Below, piece by piece: positions 47,033-59,522 of a stretch of 64,000 nt of DNA (positions are counted from its first letter, which is position 1; the number at the start of each line of letters is the position of its first letter). Made by a program: the position numbers and the translations under genes. Below the pieces are notes generated by a model that saw only the letters and a list, made by a program, of their open reading frames with translations, had not been told where the DNA came from and searched no databases. This DNA is from Morinoia aosen (Eukaryota > Arthropoda > Malacostraca > Amphipoda > Talitridae), in the NCBI GenBank assembly GCA_030386875.1, contig CM059575.1, forward strand, positions 54,218,859-54,282,858, given 5' to 3'.

Positions 47033-50000
47033 TAAGTAAACGTAAATAATAAATTAATTTTGCATGATTGTCATGGGTTGCGAATTACATTTATTTGCAC
47101 TGGTTTAGGATTTCATCATTAGTACTAGCAGATGTATCTGGTGGTCTACCTATATATTTCCAGTAGTAAATGGAAGGCAACTCATTGCAAGAAAACTTCA
47201 CCCTATGAAAAATAACTAATGCCGTATTTGAAATCAGTGACCTCAATTTACCCAGGGACAGACAGAATTTAAAGTGTACACAACTGACAAAAAATAAAAT
47301 TTTGCACCCCAGTATTATGGTTAAATATTGCATTCAATCTCATGGTTTCGTTTTAATTCAGCTGTAAGAGCAGCACAAAAATTTTATTCCATTAAGATTG
47401 CGTTGTATCCGCGCGTATAATCAGACCCACTAGTCTAATCAAAAGTCATCAAAAATTACCTCAAGCCCTAGAACCTTAGAACACTTCTATTCAACATTAT
47501 GAATAGTAAAATGTTGACCTGATGCGTTTCTGTGTGGGTATATATTTTTTTTTTTTTGCAGTGCTCAGGGTTCTTGAAATGTCAAATGATTTGAGATTTG
47601 AGTTGGCGTCTGAGAGTCGTTACAGCAGGGATGAAAGACTAGACGAGTTTTCTTAAAGTGTAATAAAAACTCACGGAAGGCAACAGAAATTCGAGAGTTA
47701 GATGATTACCTGCTAAATCAAGTCGTAGAGTTATTAAGGTTTAGCGAATACCAACGAAGTGAGAGCAATTAGACGTGTTAAAGCGGTCTCTATTTTGTGT
47801 CTTTCTCATTCTTCTCATTGTATGTTACTCATGATCGATGCGCCCATGGGTCGTAATGGGTCAATTGAACTGGGACAGCTTTTAAAACATTGGTCAAGGT
47901 TCTAGACAGTTTTACGCTGGAAAAACTGTAAGTCGGTAACAGATTTGTGCCGTGGGCGTGATGGTTACAGTCACGGATTTGATTCCTCGCAAAAATGAGC
48001 AGTTACATTTCCATTTCCCAACACACGATAGAAGCGAAACAGCATAATTTTCCCTCCCTATTGTGCACAACTTTCAGTTCTATCATATTTACTCCCACCA
48101 TCCCACCAAAAATAGTTTTTAATTACATGTACTAAATGGCATCTTCTTTAAGTAATTTACCTGACTAATTTGGGTCTTTTGCACTGATCAAAGTTTTGAA
48201 AGAATATGGAAATCTTTTCCTGGACACTATGTCCCTCATCTTCGGTGCAACAATCATCAGCGGCAAAATTAAAGTACTTTCTCCTTCTAATATCGCTTAT
48301 TGATTGATATAAACACAGAAATGTCGATGAAAGACTTTCTTTCACTAAGAGATCGTTTTTCCCTTCAGGCTGAAAAATTAAAACCTCAATGTCTGACCTG
48401 ATGGAACTGAAATTGCTTCCAGTTTCGCGACAGAATCAAAAACGCTCATCCTCACGTACTGGACTTACAGTCACGCGTTGCCCAGACGTGAAATTGAAAC
48501 TGCGTTTCTTTCGTCGTGATCTATTGCGCATCGAATAAGCTTCTTATTTCGCAAACTGCAAAAATTAAATGCCGGAGCAGCATTACTCGCTTCGAAACTC
48601 CTTTCGCAAAGGAAGCCTGGAACAGTGGTGTGAATGATTGGGTTAAAGCTTTGAAACAATGCAAGGACAGAAATGTAGGTTGCATAGAGAATAGTTGAAC
48701 GTTGTTCTAACGGAAGTACAGAAAGAAATGACATCCATCCAGTTTGGTTGCTAATATTATTCAGATACTTCGGTCAACAAAAGTTTATAGGTAAAATAAA
48801 ACATTTTCGCTTTCATTTTTTCAACAAATCAAATGATTCTTGCAGCGTAGCTAAACTAGAATACCAAAACGCAAGAGATCAAATTTTTGCAGTGATTTCA
48901 TTGTATTTTTTGAAAAATAACACTTGAACTGTGACGTATAACAATGATTCCCAACACCATCACATTATTACAAGCTTGTGTCTATATTCATATAACCTTG
49001 TATGCATTTATATTTCGAAAGCTCGTGTCTATACGTGGGGCTCTGCTATGTATTGTTGACTTATTTAGTGCCGATAGCGCATCAACAAAACAATGGGCAA
49101 GCAGTACCGCCGCACACCTACACAGGTGCAGCGCGACCCAGACAGCGGCGGGCCGGCGGCTACACACTACACAGCCGAGCAGGCACGAAGCAGGGTAGCC
49201 AGTGAGGTCTGTACAGCGCCGGCGCCATTAGCGACGCGCTGCACCTCATTTGCAGGGACACGCGATAGAGAGGGAACTCATTTTCATGGCTTGACTAACG
49301 TGTCGTGAGTTCGCTGTATGTCCAGCAAGAGATGTAATGCGTTATTTTGTAATTTACCAGTAAAAGTTAAAGCCCAGTGATGATTAATGATAGCAAAAAC
49401 AATTATTCAATATAAATCACGCTAATTGGGGCGAACAATAGGATGCAATAGAGCGATGTTTTTTAACGTCAAAAACGATTTCAAATATTATTTTTACAAA
49501 AGTGGCTTTCCTGTTCAATTTATTGAGTTGACGTTTGAGAAATACGAGCTGTGATGCAGAGTTTCTCGAACTAGCAGTGTTAGCGCAGCAATACTTTAGA
49601 GCTGATCAGTAAAAAATATCATGTTATTGAGCAGAGATAAATATGTTTACTCATTAGAATCTAATCCAAATACCTAACGCGTGTTGTCACTATGGGAAAT
49701 TATCAGTTGCACATCAATATATTATTTATGGAATTTATTTTGATTAATGCGTCAGAAAATGTTTCCATCTAAAAACTATGATTATCTGCTTTCTGACTTT
49801 TTCCTTCATTTAAAATAACGTTGTCTTTACGATCTTATCTGAAAAATTATATATTTCAGAACTGACCTCAGAGAAGGCAAGAAGTTTAATTTCTGCATTC
49901 CTCTCCTCCAGAAGAGATCAATTAATTCAATCAATCACAATCACACAAATTGTAAGATTGCAAAAACTTTCGTTGCCCGAAGTGTGGTGCGCCACCTTTA

Positions 50001-50537
50001 TTTAGTCACGACCTACACAAATGTTTTTCAATCGATCGGATAATCGATGCAGTCATTTTCAATCAATAATTTCACAGGTCTATGATTCATTGTGTTTAAA
50101 ATCCAAATGCAACGCATATGCAGATCAAGGTAAACACAGCTCCACAGAACTCTGGTCTTAGGGGCTTTTTCTCGTCAATGGTGATAGCTGGTGACAACTG
50201 TGGTTAAGAGTTCGGTCTAATGCACCGTTGTTAACGTATTTTTTATTGCAAAATAATGAAACGACTTATAAAATCTTGCGTTTGGCGCTAAACTCCTCTG
50301 AACCTTTTGGCAATGTTACAAACTTGCACCCATAGCTAGAACCAAGAATGGTTTGTGAATACTTTGTCACAGGAAAAGAGTTCACAGCAACAATACTACA
50401 AGCTTTTGTTTTGTGAGAGGGATGATAATATAGTAAATTTTCCTATATTGCACCCAGTAGTATGCAGAAAGTCGAAAAGTATTAATTATTTAGAGCGCCA
50501 TGAGCGTCCTCACTAGCTTGGGCCTGGGAAAGACGTC
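47033..50537. other. Unassigned 3.5-kb stretch
   Basis: No recognisable gene. A poly-T run lies at 47547-47560. A GC-rich patch at 49080-49280 has three overlapping short frames but no known motif; it may be part of an unrecognised repeat. Confidence 0.5.
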
Positions 50538-51726
50538 TAACATGTCTTGTAGCATAACATGTCCAACATGTCCTGTAGCATCACATGTCCAACTTGTCCT
50601 GTAGCATCACATGTCCTACATGTCCTGTAGCATCACATGTCCAACATGTCCTGTAGCATCACATGCCCAACATGTCCTGTAGCATCACATGTCCTACATG
50701 TCCTGTAGCATCACATGTCCAACTTGTCCTGTAGCATCACATGTCCTACATGTCCTGTAGCATCACATGTCCAACATGTCCTGTAGCATCACATGTCCAA
50801 CTTGTCCTGTAGCATCACATGTCCTACATGTCCTGTAGCATCACATGTCCAACATGTCCTGTAGCATCACATGTCCAACTTGTCCTGTAGCATCACATGT
50901 CCTACATGTCCTGTAGCATCACATGTCCAACTTGTCCTGTAGCATCACATGTCCAACTTGTCCTGTAGCATCACATGTCCTACATGTCCTGTAGCATCAC
51001 ATGTCCAACATGTCCTGTAGCATCACATGTCCAACATGTCCTGTAGCATCACATATCCAACATGTCCTGTAGCATCACATGTCCAACATGTCCTGTGGCA
51101 TCACAGGTCCAACATGTCCTGTGGCATCACATGTCCAACATGTCTTCTAGCATCACATCTCCAACATGTCCTGTGGCATCTCATGTCCAACATGTCCTGG
51201 GGCATCACATGTCTAACATGTCCTGGGGCATCCCATGTCCAACATGTCCTGTGGCATCACACGTCCAACATGTCCTAGGGCATCACATGTCCAACATGTC
51301 CTAGGGCATCACATGTCTAACATGTCCTGGGGCATCCCATGTCCAACATGTCCTGTGGCATCACACGTCCAACATGTCCTAGGGCATCACATGTCCAACA
51401 TGTCCTAGGGCATCACATGTCCAACATGTCCTGGGGCATCACATGTCCAACATGTCCTGTGGCATCACATCTCCAACATGTCCTGTGGCATCTCATGTCC
51501 AACATGTCCTGGGGCATCACATGTCCAACATGTCCTGGGGCATCACATGTCCAACATGTCCTGTGGCATCACATGTCCAACATGTCCTAGGGCATCACAT
51601 GTCCAACATGTCCTGTGGCATCACATGTCCAACATGTCCTAGGGCATCACATGTCCAACATGTCCTGTGGCATCACATGTCCAACATGTCCTAGGGCATC
51701 ACATGTCCAACATGTCCTCGGGCATC
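50538..51726. repeat. 26-bp minisatellite, about 46 units
   Basis: The unit is close to catcacatgtccaacatgt followed by cctgtag. The first ~500 bp uses tgtagcat and mixes three variants (aacatg, aacttg, ctacatg), often in a 78-bp three-unit order. From about 51090 the spacer changes to tgtggcat, tggggcat or tagggcat. A four-unit (104-bp) block is duplicated (catcccatg at 51230 and 51334), and markers 312 bp apart (12 units; catctcc at 51157 and 51469) show a larger duplication. Because 78 is divisible by 3, long meaningless open frames arise in all frames. Confidence 0.97.
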
Positions 51727-52269
51727 GGCCTCATTTGGGCTGTTATATTCTTTTAGCAAAACTGATCACCGGAATAAAAATTGCCTCATCCACTTACCGA
51801 GAGGATAAAATGCATTCTTTCAATGATTAATTTGATTAAAAATGCCACACATTTAGGTACCCGGGTAAATTTGAAAAATTGATGTTGGAAATTATCTTTT
51901 GGTCCTCATTCCTCGTGAATTGTAGAAGCTGAGTAAATGAAAGCGAAATCTTTGCCATAACGATCCCTGAATCATAACTTATTTTTTCCTTGCACTCATT
52001 CAGAAAAATTTCATTTGATGTATATAACTTAATAAATATTTGCTAAATGAGTGCCAAAACTGTTTACCAACCACCCAAAATAGTCGAATCCCTTTTCCCA
52101 GGCTCTACACATAGTTTATTTCCATTCAATCAGTGAGTCTTTTTGAAATTTCATTTCTTTCAACGCTGCCTCTGCTGTTCCTCTCATTTTCCCTCATTCA
52201 ACTTGCAAAGCGCAAACGTACAAACTTTCTTCGCCCGAATCATATTCTTACATAACAGCATATTTAGCC
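51727..52269. other. Unassigned, no gene seen
   Basis: AT-rich, with no recognisable motif. Confidence 0.5.
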
Positions 52270-52600
52270 AATCTTCCCCACTCGTACGAGATACTTTTCA
52301 ATGTCACTAATTCAATGCAACAACATATACCTCCATTTTCCAACTCGTACAAGTGATGTCTCAATAACATCATCAAATACAATAACATTTACTTCTATTT
52401 TCCATCTCGTACAAGTGATGTCTCAACATCATTCATCAAACGCAACAGCATTTATCTCATTTTCCCCATTTTCTCCATTTTCCCCAGCCGTACCAGTGAT
52501 ATCTCAACATCATACATCCTATATACAACAGCATTTACCTCCTGTTCCCCCCGTACCAGTAATGCTCATCAACATTATTCACCGGGTGCAAGTGATCCAT
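52270..52600. repeat. Degenerate minisatellite, ~75-bp unit, 4-5 copies
   Basis: The core cgtacaagtgatgtctcaac followed by atcat...acaacatttacct...ttttcc recurs at about 52279, 52345, 52410, 52489 and 52552 with increasing divergence. A 101-codon frame across it is a by-product. Confidence 0.75.
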
Positions 52601-54355
52601 ATATAACCCGTTCAGTGAGCCTCATTTGCGATCCGCACTAGCTCACATTCTGCACATCGACTCATTTGCATGCGACAGTATTGAATTTCCCTCTTTTGTT
52701 GTCATCAGTCACATTCTATTGCTCGCATGAGTCTCATCTCAATGACCCGGCATCCAATATGACATATTTTCGACGCTATTTTTGACTGCATGAAACTATG
52801 AAATATGATTCTTTTGCTTTAACTTCCGACCTAGTACGCAGGTCAGTGCAAACGAGGATCGCATTAGAAAAATTGCATCTAAAACGAGACGATTCGAATT
52901 CTACTTTATCAAATGTCTTCGTCGAAAGTCTCACGTAAAACATTTATATAAATGCCAGAGTGCCAAAATATTCTAGTTAGCTCCATGAACGGTAAGAGTT
53001 ATGACTTAAAAACAAAGTTGAACCTCTGAATAAAAATTTCAATAAGTGTTAACAAAATGTTTTCAACTCAAAATAGGAAATAAATCAACAAATTGGCTAA
53101 TAAAGTAATTCTATCTCACCTTCCATGGAAAAGCCCTTGGTAATGAGAAGTATGGAACAATTATTCGTTACCACGTCAGTATTCATAAAATCTACACTGA
53201 CAATGATCCGATTCAAAGCAACATGACCGTATTAAGTTCAAATAAAAAAAGTAGCTTGCCATCAATTAACCATGCATGATGATGCTCAAGTTGCGCCAGT
53301 GCAAATCCTAATAATTTATGTATTGCTGTAGCCGTAATCTGATGCCTTGTCACACCAAGCTGTCGCACTGCTGCTCCGCCTGGGTTCTCTCATCTACGTC
53401 CGTCCGTCTAGCTAGACATAAGTCTGCGTTGATCGCAAAATGCTTTAACCAGCTCAAATAATTTTATTGCAGATATGTCGCTTACATAACAAAAAATGTT
53501 TTTTTCCGATGAGCATGTTCTGTGCCTCACCATTCATTGAATTCATTGTATTCATTGTGGTCAGCGTGAAGAAGACTTTTGACAATAACGCCAACATCTA
53601 TCATCAATGCATCTTCAGCATCTAAGAGATGAAAGAATTGGAAAGGCTTTAAATAATAAACTTTTCAACCTTATATAACGTTAATTTAGATTATTTATGT
53701 ACTAAGCTGTTCATCCTCACAGTAACTTGGAAGAACATCCAAAATAGACAAGCCAATTATCGTGAACTTCGCACATAAATCTCATGTAAATATATATAAT
53801 AATTTGAGGGTAAAACGAAGAAGAAATATTTTCCTAGCATTAATCTTCACAATGACGAGCTAAAATACGATCAAATCTCTGTAAAAATATTTGTATCTGA
53901 CTAACTTGATACTGAAAGCATACTACACTCAAAATTGAGCCATATTGGTCACTTTTTTTTGTGAGAAAGATATAATGCATAATAAATATTGTGTATATTA
54001 TACAAACAAAACGATTTAAAAAGCTAACTATTTTCAAAAGAAACCAACGCTATGTAACTTACGCTTTATTGAAATGTTTCATCTTGCGTTATGATTTCAA
54101 CGTACGAGAGTTGAAATTTGTCGAACACGATTGTAAAATTTTCAATTAATGTCCCTTAAAATTTATTTGAAGCGTTTATTTGTACAGTGTTCGCTAATGC
54201 TGGAACCGAGAGGAGAACCCAGACTTGTACCAGCAAGCTCCACGTGCAGTCCGCCACGCAGAACTCTGGGAGCACAGCTTACAAACTGTGGTACGATCTT
54301 CAAGGTACTAAATCCGAGAGTATGTCTTACACTGAATAAAGGATCATTACATGGT
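52601..54355. other. Unassigned, no gene seen
   Basis: AT-rich, with short frames only. Confidence 0.5.
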
Positions 54356-54446
54356 AGGATAAAAAGGAAAACCAACGGGGCTAAAAATATAACGATAAAA
54401 ACTTTATCATGAGATTCAAAGCCACGTTGGTTTTCCTTTTTATCCT
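54356..54446. repeat. Perfect 22-bp inverted repeat with 47-nt loop
   Basis: Bases 54356-54377 are the exact reverse complement of 54425-54446 (ggataaaaaggaaaaccaac core). It could be a stem-loop or the ends of a tiny foldback element. Confidence 0.9.
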
Positions 54447-57400
54447 AAAAGGGAGATTTCCCAGAATTCAATTTATTTCAAACATTCCATGGTAGTATCA
54501 CTCCTTACACTGATGGTATACATTATTTTGAATTAGCGTGTTCTAGCTAAATCGATGAAAAAGTATAAGGAAGCTTGTTGGCATTATTCGAAATCCACAA
54601 ACATGTAGAACAAATTTTTGTGAATTGTGCAGGTGCGCATGAGTGCAATTGAGTAAATGAGGTTCAGTAGAAAACTTCAACTTCATTATTCAAGCCTTCT
54701 TTTTTAAAAATTCTCTTCACTGAAATACTGTAAAATCGTTTCAAACAGAAGAGGTCTCCGATGGAAAAAAAATTATGTAATAATAGCGGTAAATGAAAAA
54801 AGTTATTTCAACTACCTATTTTGACACAAATAATGACTACCAAAAACCAAGTTCAATGTTGGAAACTAGCATTTTTTTGCATTATGGATTAGATCTCTTT
54901 CATAGCTGTTAGAAGTCTCCCGTATCTAAATCAACTTTTCAAAGTATGCCACAGAGAGAATCAACATAATAGAACCTTATTGAGCTAATAATGTAAAAAA
55001 ATTAGATATCCTAAAGCAAAATCTAATTGTCAGTTACTTTGAATAACATAATACCTCAGTATTATAAAGAATGTTCATTACTTGTACGCTATACGCTTGT
55101 GGAAGCAGCGGCATCAATCCAATATTCATGAAGACGTTCATTGAACTGGATCATATCTGAATGCAATTAGGCCTGAGGTGAGCGCGGGTACAGAATTTCG
55201 TAGGTCTGGCCCGCTGTGAGATGGGAGCTAGTTACGGGATAGCTCGGCCAACCTTCAGGCCAAACATTCATACAGCCTACAACTGAAGTTACACCATGTA
55301 ACGAAAGAAGTCACGTCACAAGTCGTCAGAGTATTATTTCCAGAGAATTAACCTGAACAAACCCTCGGCAATAAAACGGAAAGTCTTTGCTTTGTACGTA
55401 AATAACAGGGGCAAATTCGCACCTCACTCCGGGAACTGCGGGCGGCCTCGGCTACATCTCTCACCGCACAGGTGGCCTCGCGCCGACTGAGGGTCGAGAT
55501 CGCAGCTACACCTCCTGAAGCCTTCCAGTCTGCCGCTTCCCTCCCCCAACTTTGACATTTTGCTCTCTTCACCTCATGTTGTTATGCTGAACATGAAAAT
55601 AAAAAAGTCCATTTTTCAGCGTTTGATTGAGCATGCGACCCGGTGTGGGGAGCTTTGTGTTGCGCTCAGATGCTATCAGGCGAAGCCGTCGGTGCAGTGG
55701 AGGGGCAAGGGGGCGGCCGCTCAACAGGTGATGGCAGCAGCAACAGTTGGTGCGTAGAGATTAACTGTCCCCCTGAGAGCCAATTACTTGGAAAGCGATG
55801 AGGACGAGCACAATGTTTGTTCGCTGAAATTCTAGAACTGTGATGATTAGTGGCGCTACGTACCAGGGATGTACGGTGCCAGGCGATGAGTTCAATGCTC
55901 GGAAAACTTCATCGAAAGCTCCATCCCAGTTTCATAATGTTTTTGCGCTCTAAAGTGTTTTGTTGTTGTAATGCATATGCTTAGTCGAAAATAAACTTCT
56001 GATATTACAAATGTTATTTTTCTGATTTTTAGTTGGTTTTTGTAAGTTACGCATTTTTGTTATTTTGGGGGTCATTTTGCATCATTGTGATTTTTATCGA
56101 ACAGCTATAACACCTACCATAGTGGGGTTAGCAGTTAATTCATGGCTTTCAGTACACGAGTACATTTCATATGTGTTTGTTAGTAGATAATTAACATCAA
56201 TGACTCGCTAAGTTGTACGAAGAGATTTTTACCTTGAAAATTCGAATCCCAAAGTCAAAATTGACAGAACAACCAACGATATGTTTTTATATTAGAGAAA
56301 CTGCTTCAATAGCAGTTCATGAAACTTCACCTACATTTTGTGACAGATCACTCAACACGTCTCATTAATCTTCCGCTGACACGTTGGACGGACATCCATT
56401 ACGACTGAAGGCACACGTTTACACGGTGATGGAAGGTCCTGCTAACAGGATAGTGCAGCGGTCCACCACGCCCTGCAGACCTACGGTTTATGTCAAGGGA
56501 ATGATGTCTCTTTTTCCTACATCCAGCCTATTCTCCAGTATCGAATCCGATAAAAAATGCTTAGGTATGGATGAAAAAGAATGTCTTCGGAAATAGACAA
56601 CAATTTACAATTTGAGACAGTAAATGATATTTCTGAAACCATTTTCACTTTTCACCGCTTCGAGTATTATTCTTCAAGTCCTTTTGGAAATTCTCTCTTC
56701 AAGCAAGCCGCAAAGAATTTTCAAGGTTATCAATTGAAGGGAAGAATAACTCATTACAAATTTGTTTGTTTTTGTTTTAACTTCAGCTTTGTTCTGAAGT
56801 GTTTTCATATTTTTTCATTTACTGGTCTCAATTTTTTATAGGCGTGCAAACAGCTCAGTTATATAAAATATGATTGTCTAATGAGATTGATTTGACATGA
56901 ACTGTTTTTATTCTTCCTCCTTTATCGTTGTCAATGAGCAAGCGCCAGAAAGAAAACTTCCAAAGTTAATCCATGCAAAACAACGTCGTTTCAGTTTTCA
57001 TCCTAAACTCACAATCAGGAGTGTGCTCACCATTGTTTCATAATGGGCTTTATCACCATCGCCATGAAACTAAGTGAATGAGTGCTTCACTCGCTCAACT
57101 CGCACGTGCTGGTCATACGTTTTGAAAAATGCAGTCTTCGCCCGTGTTCCCTCATTACCGCCCAACAATAAACTGCACGCAGTGCACTGACTTGCACTTG
57201 GCGTTGCAGTGGCGCTGCACTCACCTGTGAGGCACCGAGACTCGGGAAGCTGTTGATGACACAGTTTTCCCTCAGCCTCTTTGCCATGTCACCTGGGCCA
57301 CTGGCCGTCATATGATTAGTAAGGTGAAATTTAGCGGTAACTCACGAAGCTGAAAATTCGTCACGGCAGGCGTAAAGGCCAATTAGTTCTGACCGAGAGC

Positions 57401-59414
57401 TCAGTTGTCCACACTAAATTCACACTCAATTTTGATTCCTTTTGCTTGTCACTAAACACCAGTAAAAAATATTCCGTGCCTCTGAAAAAGTTAAAATTCC
57501 TCTCAAACTTTGCCCATTCATTTGAGTTCTCAAATGAGCCATTAACAGAACAATGGAGGTGAAGAATAGGAAAGCATCGAAAAGTTAGCTCAAACAAAAA
57601 CACGTTTCGAATTATGCAAGAAGTGTAGAAATTTATTGTCATTGGCTGAGGCAAAAAAAAAAGGGATTGTATAATGATAATAATTTCAATGAAACTAGCA
57701 TGAAAACTGACTGATTAAAAACTAATAGTATTTACCTATATTGGAAAACAAGGAGAACATTTAAAATTTGATAGAAAACTAAATGTGTGGCTTCGAAGTA
57801 TACCTGTTCATTATCGCTTAACATACTTTATAACACCAAATCCGGTTTTACAATGCCTAATAAATTGACACATTTTTTCAAAAAAGAGTTCGATAAATTT
57901 TACCTGAGTCACAACTAAAGATGTTCTCATAAGCGTCTTTGTGCTGCGGGGTTTTTAGATTCTTAGCCTCTACTCTGGAAATGCTGGCAATGAATGGAGT
58001 ATCGGCCACTCACTGGTATTTCTGGCGAATAAATTTGAAAATAATTCATCTTTAAATAATAATACCACAGTGGTAATGAGTTTGCATGATATATGAGAAA
58101 TAACCGTGAACGTGTGTCACTGGAATGCTAAGTTTTTTAACCTGACAACTTGTGTGCTTAATCACAAATACTGGAGAGTAAGAAATTCTCACCATACACA
58201 GTGAATCCAGTTACAATCGATTCAACTATGACGATATAACCTGCAGTCATGCGACGCAAATAGAAAATGAGTTGCTAAAATTCGACGTTTTTGCTCGTAT
58301 ATGCTCCGAGCAGCGAATATGGTCCATCAAAATGGTATTGTCTGCTTATTTCTGGCGCCGAAAGAAAAGGCTAAACGTCAGCATTTCAATTTAACGACTA
58401 AGTGCCAGCACCTGCTTACAACGGCATCAAAAGAAGAACGATAGATGGATATGGTGTATAAAAAATGACTATTTCATTGCAGTATTATCAATTGGATTGA
58501 GGTAAGAATTTACGGATGTGTAGACAAATAAACATGGAATTTAAAAAGGAATAGGTTTATTAGCTTTATTCAAGTTTCATAGATCTGCTCAATGTTGAGT
58601 TTTTATAAAGACTCTTGAAACTCACTTTTAGGGTGCAGCGAGCCTCCAACGGATTTTTTTTACTAGCAAGATCAGGAGCTCTGCTTGATGTGGTTGTCAG
58701 TGCGTGACGCAGATTGTTTGTAACATTGAATATTATTCTATGATAAGCATTTTTATTTCTCGTTCTCTGTAATTGATTCAACGCCTTGGGTTACGATGAT
58801 TACAAGCTTAGGAAACTTTTAGCTTATTGTTACTTCGAAATTCTTAGCATCTTTGCATTACCCTATATTTTTTAGAATATTTTGCAGTGGAAAGCATTGG
58901 AAGAAGACTACAATGGTCACACAGTTTGTTGTCCGTGTCTCATAAATGTTTTAATGAAAAGGATTGGGGTGATATACTGAACCTGAGTATTAGACAAATA
59001 TTCTTCGTATTACCATGAAATAATCACTGTTCCGAATTACGATACCTGATTTGAGAAATAATAAGTTCGTCTGCATTGGAATCGGAGCCACAAGACAATC
59101 TTTAATCATTTGCAAGACTTTGGAATCTCAACTGTCAAAAAATTCTGCTGTCATTTGCTTCTATTATAATCATTTGATTAAATTAAAGCCAACCAGTTAC
59201 TACAGTAGTACGCGATTCAAAAGAAGGTCACTCAAAAGTTTACTTTCATTCTCCTTGGCGGGACATTTGACGAGCTTTGACAAAGTTTTGATGCTGCGCC
59301 GCTACTCTGATGTGAATTGCATGCAGTCGTTCAGAATTAAAAGACCGAAATGAAAATGCTCTGAGCAAACTACTGAAATTGCTGTAAAAGACAAATTCTT
59401 CAAGATATTAGCTT
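54447..59414. other. Unassigned 5-kb stretch
   Basis: No recognisable gene, RNA gene or transposon. GC-richer patches lie at 55400-55560, 55640-55750 and 57130-57310; open frames there are under 75 codons and without motifs. Confidence 0.5.
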
Positions 59415-59522
59415 CCCAGTCTAACTTTTTCGCCGCCTGCATGCATGTTTTTCGCCACCCAAGTAATTAAATCGGTTAGGCTGCGAAAAATATGCATGCT
59501 CCGGCGAAAAAGTTTGACTGGG
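59415..59522. repeat. Imperfect 44-bp inverted repeat (foldback)
   Basis: Bases 59415-59458 and 59479-59522 pair as inverted copies with about six differences, both starting cccagt and containing ctttttcgccg and gcatgcat. The loop is 20 nt. It is probably a small foldback element or stem-loop. Confidence 0.85.

Noticed and set aside
48944-49308. Three overlapping frames in the GC-rich patch at 49 kb as a host gene
   Set aside because: No frame is favoured, there is no known motif and no exon-like structure; GC content alone explains the lack of stops.
50538-51726. p53-type response elements in the 26-bp repeat
   Set aside because: CATG cores are 9 bp apart instead of the 10 needed for adjacent half-sites, and flanking purines do not match.
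51027-51830. Repetitive proteins of the MSNMSCGIT... type
   Set aside because: All three frames of the 26-bp minisatellite stay open because of the 78-bp period; translation reflects the repeat only.
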